Of a stretch of 64,000 nucleotides of DNA, positions 1 through 9,663 are shown in pieces; position 1 is the first letter of the stretch; every line of letters starts with the position of its first letter. This stretch comes from Acetobacter sp. Its GTDB lineage: Bacteria > Pseudomonadota > Alphaproteobacteria > Acetobacterales > Acetobacteraceae. The stretch is from NCBI RefSeq assembly GCF_022483985.1, contig NZ_JAKVME010000001.1, positions 806,001 through 870,000 on the forward strand, in the 5' to 3' direction. The position numbers and the translations under genes are program-made. The notes under the pieces are model-generated. The model was not told the origin of the DNA and ran no database searches. It worked only from the letters and a program-made list of their open reading frames with translations.

Positions 1-1
1 G

Positions 2-1504
2 TCCCGGGCTCGGATGCTGACGGAAAAGCAGGGGCGCGTGACCTTCGCTGATGTCGCGGGCATCGAGGAGGCCAAGGGTGAACTGGAAGAAATCGTCGAA
101 TTTCTGAAAGACCCGCAGAAGTTCACCCGTCTTGGCGGCAAGATTCCCAAGGGAGTGCTGCTTGTCGGCCCTCCGGGCACAGGCAAGACACTGCTGGCGC
201 GCGCGATCGCGGGCGAGGCGAATGTCCCGTTCTTCACCATTTCCGGTTCCGACTTTGTGGAAATGTTCGTGGGTGTCGGTGCGTCCCGTGTCCGCGACAT
301 GTTTGAGCAGGGCAAGAAAGCCGCTCCCTGCATCATCTTCATCGACGAAATCGATGCCGTGGGTCGTCACCGTGGCGCGGGTCTCGGTGGAGGCAACGAC
401 GAACGTGAGCAGACCCTCAACCAGATGCTGGTCGAGATGGACGGGTTCGAGAGCAATGAGGGTGTGATCCTTATTGCCGCGACCAACCGTCCTGACGTGC
501 TTGACCCCGCGCTGCTGCGTCCCGGTCGCTTTGACCGTCAGGTCGTGGTGCCGAACCCGGATGTGAACGGTCGCGAGCAGATTCTGCGTGTGCACATGCG
601 CAAGGTGCCGCTGGCTTCTGACGTTGATCCGAAGGTCATTGCGCGTGGCACACCGGGTTTCTCCGGCGCTGATCTGGCCAATCTGGTCAATGAAGCGGCC
701 CTTCTGGCCGCACGTCAGGGCAAGCGCACTGTCGCGATGCTGGAATTCGAAAACGCCAAGGACAAGGTGCTGATGGGCACAGAGCGTCGCTCGCTGGTCA
801 TGAGCGACGACGAGAAGAAGATGACGGCCTACCATGAAGGTGGTCACGCTCTCGTCTCGATCCTGACGGCTGGCACCGACCCGGTTCACAAGGCGACCAT
901 CATCCCTCGTGGGCGTGCCCTTGGTATGGTGATGAGCCTGCCGGAAGGCGACCGTTATTCCAAAAGTCGTGCGAAATGCGTGGCCGAGCTTGATCTCGCC
1001 ATGGGCGGGCGTGCCGCCGAGGAAATCATCTTTGGCCCGGATAACGTGACGAGCGGCGCTTCGGGCGACATCAAGATGGCGACCGATCAGGCGCGCCGGA
1101 TGGTCACGGAATGGGGCATGAGCGACAAGATGGGCATGATCGCTTACGGCGATAATGGTCAGGAAGTGTTCCTCGGTCACTCGGTGACGCAGAACAAGAA
1201 CATCTCGGAAGAAACGGCCCGCTCCATCGACGCGGAGGTCAAGAAGCTGATTGATTCGGCTTATGACCGCGCCCGCACGCTGCTGATCGAGCATATCGAC
1301 GAACTGCACCGTCTGGCCGAAGCGCTGCTGGAATATGAAACGCTGAGTGGCGAGGAAATCCGCCAGATCCTGCGTGGCGAGCCGATCGAACGGGTTGTGG
1401 TTGATGATGCGATGCCGGAGAACCGGCGTTCTTCGGTGCCGCCGGTGATCAGCAAACCGGCAGCGCCGCCGTCTCTGGGAGAGGCATCGCCTCAACCCGG
1501 CTGA
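2..1504 (+). CDS. ftsH: ATP-dependent zinc metalloprotease FtsH, C-terminal part (5' end outside window)
   Basis: This membrane-anchored AAA+ protease degrades misfolded membrane proteins and selected regulators. The reading frame is open from base 2, so the N-terminal membrane segments lie upstream of the window. Numbering from the first in-frame ATG (base 14), the sequence shows Walker A GPPGTGKT near residues 52-59, Walker B IIFIDEID, the second region of homology with [17 protein letters not shown], and the zinc site HEGGH at 274-278. That ATG lies inside the family's conserved core, so it is not the true start. The C-terminal tail is short and proline-rich. A strong terminator follows the stop. 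The ftsH-folP order is common in proteobacteria. Identity is certain. Confidence 0.97.
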   Translation, partial: SRARMLTEKQGRVTFADVAGIEEAKGELEEIVEFLKDPQKFTRLGGKIPKGVLLVGPPGTGKTLLARAIAGEANVPFFTISGSDFVEMFVGVGASRVRDMFEQGKKAAPCIIFIDEIDAVGRHRGAGLGGGNDEREQTLNQMLVEMDGFESNEGVILIAATNRPDVLDPALLRPGRFDRQVVVPNPDVNGREQILRVHMRKVPLASDVDPKVIARGTPGFSGADLANLVNEAALLAARQGKRTVAMLEFENAKDKVLMGTERRSLVMSDDEKKMTAYHEGGHALVSILTAGTDPVHKATIIPRGRALGMVMSLPEGDRYSKSRAKCVAELDLAMGGRAAEEIIFGPDNVTSGASGDIKMATDQARRMVTEWGMSDKMGMIAYGDNGQEVFLGHSVTQNKNISEETARSIDAEVKKLIDSAYDRARTLLIEHIDELHRLAEALLEYETLSGEEIRQILRGEPIERVVVDDAMPENRRSSVPPVISKPAAPPSLGEASPQPG

Positions 1505-1520
1505 TCCGGTTGCATCCATG

Positions 1521-1554
1521 AAAAGGCGAGGGCTTTCGGTCCTCGCCTTTTTTT
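1521..1554 (+). terminator. Rho-independent terminator after ftsH
   Basis: An 11-base arm (AAAAGGCGAGG) pairs with CCTCGCCTTTT around a 9-base loop and runs into a T tract. It lies 17 bases past the ftsH stop, so folP probably has its own promoter downstream of it. Confidence 0.9.
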
Positions 1555-1601
1555 GTGCCTGATTTATACATGGGCTGCCTGAACCTGAGACGGAGTGACT
1601 G

Positions 1602-2633
1602 ATGGAGACCACGCGCCTTATCGAGCCGATCGGGCTTGTGCATGGACCCGCAGCCGAAGTCGCAGTCCGGGCCGGGGTCGCCCTGCCTCTGGTGGGAGGG
1701 AAGACAGGCTTCACGCTTGCGAGACTCATTGAGGGCGACAGCGTTTCCGACCCCCTGCCTGTCGAGCGTATTCCGGGTGGGTGGCAGTCAGAACTGGACC
1801 TCATCACGGCTTGTCCTTCCGATGCGGGTTTGCCTCCCGGTTCCGTTCTGATGGGTATTCTGAATGTCACGCCCGACAGTTTCAGTGATGGCGGACGTTA
1901 TGTAGACCCGGCGGCTGCGGTGTCTCACGCCGAAAAACTGCTCCATGATGGAGCCCGTATTCTGGATATCGGCGCAGAAAGTACGCGCCCCGGTTCCGCG
2001 CCCGTGTCGGCCGAAGAAGAATGGGTAAGGCTTGAACCGCTACTGCTGGAAATGTCCCGGCGAGGTGTCTGCATTTCCGTCGATACACGCAACGCGCGGA
2101 CCATGGAGGCCGCACTGGATGTCGGTGCCTGCCTGATCAATGACGTGACAGCGCTTGAGCATGACCCGGAGGCGCTCCCTCTTCTGGCGAGCCGTTCCTG
2201 TCCGGTTGCGCTGATGCACATGCGGGGCACCCCTGAAACGATGGGCAGTCTCACGGCCTATCGGGATGTGGCGATTGATGTGGTCCGGGAGCTTGGTGAC
2301 AGAATCACCGCAGCGGAGAGAGCCGGTATTTCCCGCGAGCGTATTATCGTGGACCCCGGCATTGGTTTTGCAAAAACCACAGAACAGAATGCCGAACTGA
2401 TCCGCAGGCTTCCCCTGTTCGCCAACCTCGGCTGCCGTGTGCTGCTCGGCACGTCCCGCAAGCGGATGATCGGTGCTCTCGCAGGAGTGAGTGAGGCAGT
2501 TTCCCGCGACCCGGGAACGATTGCCTCATCGTTGCCGGGGCTGGCGCTGGGGGGCACGATCCTGCGGGTGCATGACTGCGCCGGAATGTCACAGGCCATG
2601 CGGGTCTGGGAAGGCTGCTTTTCGCCAGCCTGA
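1602..2633 (+). CDS. folP: Dihydropteroate synthase
   Basis: The enzyme condenses 6-hydroxymethyl-dihydropterin diphosphate with p-aminobenzoate to form dihydropteroate in folate synthesis (cytoplasm). The protein has 343 residues, longer than the usual ~280, because about 85 residues of unassigned sequence precede the TIM-barrel domain. Signature motifs are MGILNVTPDSFSDGG (pterin loop), ESTRPGS, INDVTA, MHMRGTP and the C-terminal GTSRKRMIG. The ATG is preceded by GGAG at 7-base spacing. It follows ftsH, as in many proteobacteria, but glmM, a frequent third member, is absent here. The N-terminal extension is the only odd point. Confidence 0.96.
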   Translation: METTRLIEPIGLVHGPAAEVAVRAGVALPLVGGKTGFTLARLIEGDSVSDPLPVERIPGGWQSELDLITACPSDAGLPPGSVLMGILNVTPDSFSDGGRYVDPAAAVSHAEKLLHDGARILDIGAESTRPGSAPVSAEEEWVRLEPLLLEMSRRGVCISVDTRNARTMEAALDVGACLINDVTALEHDPEALPLLASRSCPVALMHMRGTPETMGSLTAYRDVAIDVVRELGDRITAAERAGISRERIIVDPGIGFAKTTEQNAELIRRLPLFANLGCRVLLGTSRKRMIGALAGVSEAVSRDPGTIASSLPGLALGGTILRVHDCAGMSQAMRVWEGCFSPA

Positions 2634-2653
2634 TCTTTTTGTCGGGGAGAGAG

Positions 2654-2696
2654 TGGCGGGGCGCTGTCCCGCGCCCCACCAAAGACGCGCCTTTGG
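2654..2696. repeat. Double-hairpin intergenic palindrome between folP and cysE
   Basis: GGCGGGGCGC pairs with GCGCCCCACC around a 6-base loop with one mismatch, followed at once by CCAAAG...CTTTGG. Neither is followed by a T tract. The arrangement looks like the dispersed GC-rich palindromes found between convergent genes in this family. This is the only copy I see in the window, so the repeat status is inferred. It lies between convergent genes and could also serve as a terminator. Confidence 0.4.
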
Positions 2697-2788
2697 AAAC
2701 GGTTTGCGATTAATAAATCAGGGCGTAGGCGGAGCCCGTATCGCCCCGCAGGGAGCAGCCAGTTATATCAGGCTGATTCTGCTCGGGA

Positions 2789-3607
2789 TCAGATGATGTA
2801 ATCAATCGGCGGCAATGTCTGGTCCATGGTCAGGGACGGCATTTCCTTGAGACGCGTTCCGACTTTCCGCGCAGGGTTGCCGACGACCGTGGTGTATGGT
2901 GGCACGGCTTCCAGAACGATGGAACCGGCCCCCACCTTGGCGCCTTCACCGACTTCAATGGCGCCCAGAACTTTGGCTCCGGCGCCGATCAGCACACCCC
3001 GGCGGATTTTTGGATGGCGGTTGCCAGCATGTTTTCCGGTGCCGCCCAATGTCACGCCCTGAAGCAGCGACACATCGTCTTCGATGATCGAGGTTTCTCC
3101 GACCACAATTCCCGTTCCGTGGTCGAACAGGATGCGTCGCCCCAGCGAGGCGGCGGGGTGGATGTCAACACTGAACAGTTCCGAAGCACGGCTCTGGAGA
3201 TGTTGTGCAAGGTGGCGGCGGTTGCCATTCCAGAGCCAGTGGGCGACGCGGTAGCACTGGACCGCGTGGAAACCCTTGAAGAACAGGAAGGGCGTCACAT
3301 AGTCGGGGCAGGCGGGATCACGGTCACGTATGGCCTGAAGGTCGGCGGCTCCGGCGGCGATGGTGTCAGGCGTGTCCTCGTAGCATTCCAGCACCAGACT
3401 GTTCAGTTGTTCGACGCTCACATAATGGTCGCCGAGTTTTCGGCCGATGAGCGCCGCCATGGCTGTTGCGAAACTGGAGTGGTTCTTGATGCCCGTGGAA
3501 AGCAGCCCCATCACAAGCGGATCGCAGCAGACCTGAGATTCCTGAATCATCTGTTTCCACAGGGTGTTCAGGTTGATGGGAGCCTCTGCGCTGTCAGGAT
3601 GTGTCAT
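2789..3607 (-). CDS. cysE: Serine O-acetyltransferase
   Basis: CysE makes O-acetylserine from serine and acetyl-CoA, the first step of cysteine synthesis. At 272 residues it has the usual length. An N-terminal helical region (through YVTPFLFFKGFHAVQCYRVAHW) precedes a left-handed beta-helix of hexapeptide repeats. The active-site segment DIHPAASLGRRILFDHGTGIVVGET and the acetyl-CoA-binding run GVTLGGTGKHAGNRHPKI are intact. The frame is open farther upstream from a TTG, but the ATG giving MTHPDSAEAP fits family length. Its upstream neighbour on the same strand is an MFS exporter 88 bases away; a link to cysteine-compound export is possible but unsupported. Confidence 0.95.
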   Translation of the reverse strand: MTHPDSAEAPINLNTLWKQMIQESQVCCDPLVMGLLSTGIKNHSSFATAMAALIGRKLGDHYVSVEQLNSLVLECYEDTPDTIAAGAADLQAIRDRDPACPDYVTPFLFFKGFHAVQCYRVAHWLWNGNRRHLAQHLQSRASELFSVDIHPAASLGRRILFDHGTGIVVGETSIIEDDVSLLQGVTLGGTGKHAGNRHPKIRRGVLIGAGAKVLGAIEVGEGAKVGAGSIVLEAVPPYTTVVGNPARKVGTRLKEMPSLTMDQTLPPIDYII

Positions 3608-3695
3608 TGGTGGAGAGGTCCATTGATTGGAAGGTGAAAGCGCCGCCTGAGAAAAATGGAATTTACAGACTGTCCCGCCAGACCGCAACGAAGGG

Positions 3696-5072
3696 TTATT
3701 TCCGGCGGCTGACCATGCGTGACGCGCTGAGCAGGGCCGCTATCCCGGCACAGAAGGCGGCCCCGTCAAGACAGACAAGGCTGCCATTCACCGGCACAAG
3801 CCGCAGGATCAGGGCGGTTCCGATGCCGCCAAAGGTCTGTCCGCTCTGGCGGGAGACCTGCACCATGCCGCTCGCGCCGCCTTCACGCCCGGCGGCGGCC
3901 GTCAGCAGCATCGCCCGGTTGTTTGGAACCTGAAAGACGCCAAAGCCGAAGCCGGCCAGGCCGATACGCCAGGCGACATCGAAAGCCGTGGGTGAGGCTG
4001 GCAGAAAACGGAGGGCAAGAAACCCTGCCATCGAGCAGATCAGACCGATGGAAGAGAGGATACCGGCTGGAATTCTGTCCGCGATACGACGGGTGACGGA
4101 AGCGGAAACAATCAGTCCGAATGCCCAAGGTGTCATCAGCAGGCCCGTGGAGGTTGCGTTCCATCCGTAATGGTCGTGCAACGTGAAGGGCATGGAAATC
4201 ATGAACAGGTTCGAACCGATATAAGCGATGATCCCCACGATAAAGGCGATTCTGAAACCGATGCCACGGAGAAGGTCGACGGGCAGAATGGGCTGAAGAC
4301 TCCCGGATTCCTTGCGGATGAGACTGCCCATTGCCGCCACGCCGACAGCCAGCATGGCGCAGGCCAGCATGGTGCCGTCGGAGTGGGCGACCGAGTTCCC
4401 GCCAAGTCCCAGTGCTGTGACGGCGATGATGCAGAGCACGGCTCCGATGGGGTCCGGCATCTCTTTCTGACGGGGCGTTACGGGCAGGGAGGAGGCTGCG
4501 AGCACGAAGGTCAGCGCACCAATGGGCAGATTGATCCAGAATAGCCACGGCCAGTGTGCGACGGCGAGAATCATGCCCGCGACGGTTGGCCCGAGGGCCA
4601 TGCCGACACCGACGATCAGCGTGTTCACGGCGACGCCTTTGCCGAGTTCTTCAACCGGATAGATGAAACGGATCAGGGCGGAGACAACGCCGAGCATGGA
4701 GGCTGCGCCAAAGCCCTGAATGGCGCGTGCGATGGTCAGCTGCGGCAGCGAGGGGGCGAGGGCGCATCCGATAGAAGCGATGATGAAGAGCGTGATCCCC
4801 ATCATGCACATGCGCGCATAGCCGATCCAGGCTCCGGCGGCGGCCAGAGGCAGCAGTGATGACAGGCTGGCGAGCTGATAGGCGTTCACGACCCAGACCG
4901 TGTCGGAGGCGGAGCTGTGCAGGTCGGCGCCGATGTCGGGAAGCGCAATGTTGGCGATCGCGTAATCGATCTGCGCCAGCAGAACGGCAAGGCAGACTGC
5001 CGTCATCGCCTTGAAGCGGGCTGCGCCGTAAAGACCGGTCGTCGGGGATTGTGTGGGCTCTGAGGCTGTCAT
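3696..5072 (-). CDS. MFS transporter, DHA2 (14-TM) drug-exporter type
   Basis: This is an inner-membrane proton antiporter of the major facilitator superfamily, 458 residues from the chosen ATG. The first helix carries LLAQIDYAIANIALPDIGAD, a variant of the DHA2 signature LDxTIVNVALP. Other markers are WVVNAYQLA, ARAIQGFGAASML (motif B/C region), and GPTVAGMI followed by WPWLFWINLPIGA. Hydrophobic segments fill the whole chain. DHA2 members such as EmrB and QacA usually export toxic cations or anions; the substrate here cannot be read from sequence. A start 15 codons upstream is possible, but AAGG sits 8 bases before the chosen one. No EmrA-type adaptor or regulator lies beside it. Confidence 0.85.
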   Translation of the reverse strand: MTASEPTQSPTTGLYGAARFKAMTAVCLAVLLAQIDYAIANIALPDIGADLHSSASDTVWVVNAYQLASLSSLLPLAAAGAWIGYARMCMMGITLFIIASIGCALAPSLPQLTIARAIQGFGAASMLGVVSALIRFIYPVEELGKGVAVNTLIVGVGMALGPTVAGMILAVAHWPWLFWINLPIGALTFVLAASSLPVTPRQKEMPDPIGAVLCIIAVTALGLGGNSVAHSDGTMLACAMLAVGVAAMGSLIRKESGSLQPILPVDLLRGIGFRIAFIVGIIAYIGSNLFMISMPFTLHDHYGWNATSTGLLMTPWAFGLIVSASVTRRIADRIPAGILSSIGLICSMAGFLALRFLPASPTAFDVAWRIGLAGFGFGVFQVPNNRAMLLTAAAGREGGASGMVQVSRQSGQTFGGIGTALILRLVPVNGSLVCLDGAAFCAGIAALLSASRMVSRRK

Positions 5073-5196
5073 TCTGCAGACCTTACCCTCATGGGAAGGA
5101 TTCTCAGAACAGGACAAGGCGTGGAAAGAGGCGGACCTCTGTCACAGGCGAGTGACTGGAGCCTTGCCTGTGACATCACGAAAGCAGACGGAGAGG

Positions 5197-5355
5197 TCAG
5201 TGTTTCACTGACTTGAGGCCGTCCTTGTAACCGAGCGCTTCCCACTGCTGCTGTTGCGTCAGGTGATGTCCGGAAGAGCCCCCGAACCAGGAACAGCCGG
5301 AAAGAATGAGGCCACAGAAGCCCAGAAACAGTGCGCGCTGCATGATCCCTGACAT
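5197..5355 (-). CDS. Small predicted lipoprotein, 52 aa
   Basis: The predicted peptide starts with a short hydrophobic signal (RALFLGFCGLIL) and ends it in a lipobox LSGC, so the mature protein would be a lipid-anchored ~32-residue peptide rich in Gly, Gln and His (HHLTQQQQWEALGYKDGLK). No family is recognised. The start could be either of two ATGs four codons apart; neither has a good ribosome-binding site, and a longer upstream frame looks non-coding. The lipobox after a hydrophobic run is the main support. Confidence 0.55.
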   Translation of the reverse strand: MSGIMQRALFLGFCGLILSGCSWFGGSSGHHLTQQQQWEALGYKDGLKSVKH

Positions 5356-5758
5356 GATTTCAGTTTTCGATTCGAAGTGAGGATGCACCAGAATGGGGCG
5401 GGAAGCGAGAGAGTGCATACGTATTTGCAATGGAATTGAGGGATTGAGGGCAGGCGTGGAGACTGATCCAGTTTTAACCAGCCGCATGTGGGTATGAGAC
5501 GGAGGCTCCTGAAGGGCTCTGTGTGCTGGGCACGTCTTCATCAGGGCATAAAGGGTCATGAAGGCTCGGGATTTGCGGTAAACGGCTTTCCGGACAGACT
5601 CTGCCTGCTGCTGTTTGCAGGAAAGAGAAGCGTTTCCGGGTATTCGTAAGGATGGATCCGATCAGGAGGAATTTTCCCACTGTGGTTTGTATTAAAATTT
5701 AAAAAATCTTTATTATTCCTCGCGATTGGCAATCGTGTGAGAAAAGTGCCGATATATC
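5356..5758. other. Intergenic stretch upstream of groESL
   Basis: About 400 bases with no supported gene. The ORFs here lack ribosome-binding sites and family signatures. The last 90 bases become AT-rich (runs of A and T around 5690-5720), as expected just upstream of a strong promoter. Confidence 0.5.
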
Positions 5759-5787
5759 TTGACACCCCCTGTAGGCACACCTATCTC
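5759..5787 (+). promoter_or_regulatory. Sigma70-like promoter of groESL
   Basis: TTGACA at 5759-5764 is followed after 17 bases by TATCTC at 5782-5787. Transcription would start near 5794, inside the CIRCE element, which is the normal arrangement for HrcA repression. The -35 is a perfect match; the -10 is weak. Confidence 0.7.
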
Positions 5788-5792
5788 CATAC

Positions 5793-5819
5793 GTGGCACT
5801 CCCGGGGTGGGAGTGCTAA
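5793..5819 (+). promoter_or_regulatory. CIRCE operator (HrcA binding site)
   Basis: GTGGCACTC - 9 bases - GAGTGCTAA matches the CIRCE consensus TTAGCACTC-N9-GAGTGCTAA at 16 of 18 positions. It overlaps the predicted transcription start of groESL, so heat induction by release of HrcA is expected. hrcA itself is not in the window. Confidence 0.92.
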
Positions 5820-5907
5820 CGCACCGCGGCGTAGAGCGCGTGGCACGCGGCGATGTTGCTTTAGAAACGAGGGCGTCGCCCCAAGATAGAATGTGGAGCA
5901 ATCCATA

Positions 5908-6201
5908 ATGACGAAATTCCGTCCCCTGCATGATCGTGTAGTGGTCCGTCGCCTCACAGGCGAGGAAAAGACAGTTGGTGGCATCATCATCCCTGACACG
6001 GCCAAAGAAAAGCCGATGGAAGGCGAGGTTGTGTCCGTTGGTCCAGGCGCACGCAACGAGCAGGGCCAGATCGTGGCTCTCGATGTGAAGGCTGGTGATC
6101 GCGTGCTGTTCGGCAAGTGGTCCGGCACCGAAGTCAAGATTGGTGGCGAAGAACTGCTGATCATGAAGGAAAGCGACATCATGGGCGTGATCGCCGGCTG
6201 A
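5908..6201 (+). CDS. groES: Co-chaperonin GroES
   Basis: GroES forms the heptameric lid of the GroEL folding chamber. It has 97 residues, the standard size, with the mobile loop [18 protein letters not shown] and conserved [21 protein letters not shown] and ESDIMGVI. The ATG at 5908 gives the conserved N-terminus MTKFRPL; an in-frame codon 15 bases upstream is unlikely to be used. GGAG lies 10 bases before the ATG. It is cotranscribed with groEL 56 bases downstream, under the CIRCE-controlled promoter. Confidence 0.98.
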   Translation: MTKFRPLHDRVVVRRLTGEEKTVGGIIIPDTAKEKPMEGEVVSVGPGARNEQGQIVALDVKAGDRVLFGKWSGTEVKIGGEELLIMKESDIMGVIAG

Positions 6202-6215
6202 TCACCGGCTTCTGA

Positions 6216-7901
<1,686 letters not shown>

Positions 7902-7931
7902 TCCACTCGTTCAGACACTGGTTTCCGGAAG

Positions 7932-7962
7932 AGGGAGAGCGGTTTTCGCTCTCCCTTTTTCT
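7932..7962 (+). terminator. Rho-independent terminator of groESL
   Basis: AGGGAGAGCG pairs with CGCTCTCCCT around a 4-5 base T-rich loop and continues into a T tract. It starts 31 bases after the groEL stop. Confidence 0.92.
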
Positions 7963-8137
7963 TTGGTCCGATAAAAGAAATCTGAAGCCGCATGACAGTG
8001 AATTTCAGATGTTCTTCCTGTCGACCGCATGTATGTGATTGAACGAAGATCAGATGGGCCATCACGGTTATGAAAACCGATCTGACGCGTATTTGATTAA
8101 AAAGCAGGAATTCTGTTCGAGGTAAGAGACTGAGGTT

Positions 8138-8524
8138 TTACTTGCCGATTTCGGTATCGCTGCAACCAGTGCTTCTGCAGTTTCTTTCCTGTTCTTTCAG
8201 AAAGCTAAGACGCTCCTGGGTCATGTTGATGGCACATGACAGGTTGACATAATAGCCATTCGGCTTTGCAAAACTGCAAGCTTCATCACGATTCTTGATC
8301 CACGCCAGTTGTCCCTGCTTGAGCTTGTTCTGCTGGTCGGTATTCAGGAGTTTGCGAAGCGTGCCATATTGCGCGTTGATATCGCGGTCTGTCTGCGAAA
8401 ACTCGTTGCTTGCACAGTAAACCTGATCGAAGGCATTCCGGGGCGTGGCGCAGCCTGCGGCAAGGGCGCTGACCGTCGGCAGAAAGCCGGATATCAAGCC
8501 AACCGCAATCCAGTTATATTTCAT
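8138..8524 (-). CDS. Secreted DUF1311 (LprI-like) protein
   Basis: The protein has 128 residues with a signal peptide (hydrophobic GLISGFLPTVSALAAG) and a mature domain with the DUF1311/LprI pattern: paired cysteines, a helix QTDRDINAQYGTLRKLL, then QGQLAWIKNRDEACSF and a final C-containing helix with TQERLSFLKE. DUF1311 proteins are periplasmic; some relatives inhibit lysozymes, but that function cannot be assumed here. The ATG is preceded by AGGAAAG. It stands alone, 300 bases from its nearest upstream neighbour. Confidence 0.8.
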   Translation of the reverse strand: MKYNWIAVGLISGFLPTVSALAAGCATPRNAFDQVYCASNEFSQTDRDINAQYGTLRKLLNTDQQNKLKQGQLAWIKNRDEACSFAKPNGYYVNLSCAINMTQERLSFLKEQERNCRSTGCSDTEIGK

Positions 8525-8835
8525 GGCATTGCTCTTTCCTGGGGTGATGTGTGGAAAAGGTGAATAAATAGTTCTGTTTTTCTTTAAATACAGACAGAAC
8601 TCCCAGTTTATAAGATGAGAGGCGCTGTATTGCCAGTAATATCTGTTTTCTCTCGAATGCAAACAGAGCACTGAGCAAAGCATGACGACCTTGATCCCGT
8701 GCAGGATTTTCTTCTGTTTGTGCGGATGAAGGAAAAATCGGCGAACGGATTCCTGATGCCGTTGAACGATTTATCTTGGGGAGTGTCTGGAGATAACCTC
8801 GGCCCTTATTGCCACTGTTCGGTCACCGGATAATC
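8525..8835. other. Intergenic stretch between DUF1311 gene and GDPD-like gene
   Basis: About 310 bases separate two minus-strand genes. It should contain the promoter of the DUF1311 gene and the 3' end of the smc operon. I see no clear hairpin with a T tract and no supported small gene. Confidence 0.4.
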
Positions 8836-9663
8836 TCAGGTGCCACCGATAACGCTGGCAAGTCGGTCAGGATGTTCTGTCACCACAATGTCCACCGGCT
8901 CATCCAGAAGTTTTCGGGTGGCGGTGACGTTGTTGGCGGGATCGGGACTGGAAGCGATGACGGCGTCAGCGTCACGATGCGCCGACTCAAAAAGTGAGGA
9001 CGAGGCGTTGGCGGGCAGATAAAGCGCGTAAGGATGCCGTCCTGCCAACTGTTTTGCCAGATGCGCGTCCCGAGCGGACTGAACCGGCATTGCGACGACG
9101 ACCGAGCGGTCGGCCGCCAGGGCGTCATGAGCGCTGGCAAGGTCATGCGCCATCAGGACGGCCCTTTTCCTCATCCCCGTTGCCCTCAGCTCCTTCACCA
9201 CTTCAGAAGCGGGGATGTCGTGGATCGACAGCATGACCAGTTCGTGTCGTCTGTAGGAAAGCTTCAGCGCATCGTGCAGCGGAAGAGACGTGCTGCCGGC
9301 GATCGCCAGTTTGCCGCCTTCATTCCGGGTCACTTCCAGAGCCACCATTGTTGGCAGATCATTGGTATCGAGAATGTCCGGGGTCGGCACGGGCAGTCTG
9401 GCCAGCAGCGTGTCAGTCCGGGAGGCCTCCACCGTCGGGGAAGGCAGGGTGGTCGTAGCCGCCTTTCCACTCGCGCAGATGACCAGTCCATGATGGATAC
9501 GGGTCAGCAGCGCGTCTGCATGGGAGTCACGCCACATCAGGCCACCACCGGCAATGGTGATGACTGACAGCGCGACCAGAATATTCCGGCGGCAGGAACG
9601 GGTCAGGAAAGACTCTTTCCGTTTCTGGTCTTCAAGAGAGTCCTGTCTATCAGGCTCAGGCAT
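8836..9663 (-). CDS. Membrane-anchored protein with degenerate glycerophosphodiester-phosphodiesterase-like C-terminus
   Basis: The protein has 275 residues: a charged cytoplasmic N-terminus, one membrane segment (NILVALSVITIAGGGLMW, about 28-45), then a periplasmic domain. Alternating hydrophobic strands (LVMLSIHDIP, KRAVLMAHDL, SVVVAMPV, YALYLPANA, ADAVIASS) and the ending VDIVVTEHPDRLASVI resemble the last strands of a GDPD/PI-PLC TIM barrel, where a similar motif sits at the C-terminus. The catalytic His-Glu motifs of active GDPDs are not visible. The ATG lies inside the last codons of smc (8-base overlap), so translation is probably coupled. The family assignment is tentative; a hypothetical protein of unknown role is the cautious reading. 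Confidence 0.6.
   Translation of the reverse strand: MPEPDRQDSLEDQKRKESFLTRSCRRNILVALSVITIAGGGLMWRDSHADALLTRIHHGLVICASGKAATTTLPSPTVEASRTDTLLARLPVPTPDILDTNDLPTMVALEVTRNEGGKLAIAGSTSLPLHDALKLSYRRHELVMLSIHDIPASEVVKELRATGMRKRAVLMAHDLASAHDALAADRSVVVAMPVQSARDAHLAKQLAGRHPYALYLPANASSSLFESAHRDADAVIASSPDPANNVTATRKLLDEPVDIVVTEHPDRLASVIGGT

Noticed and set aside
5474-5780. Short ORFs upstream of groES
   Set aside because: They lie in AT-rich promoter DNA with no start signals, and overlap the promoter.
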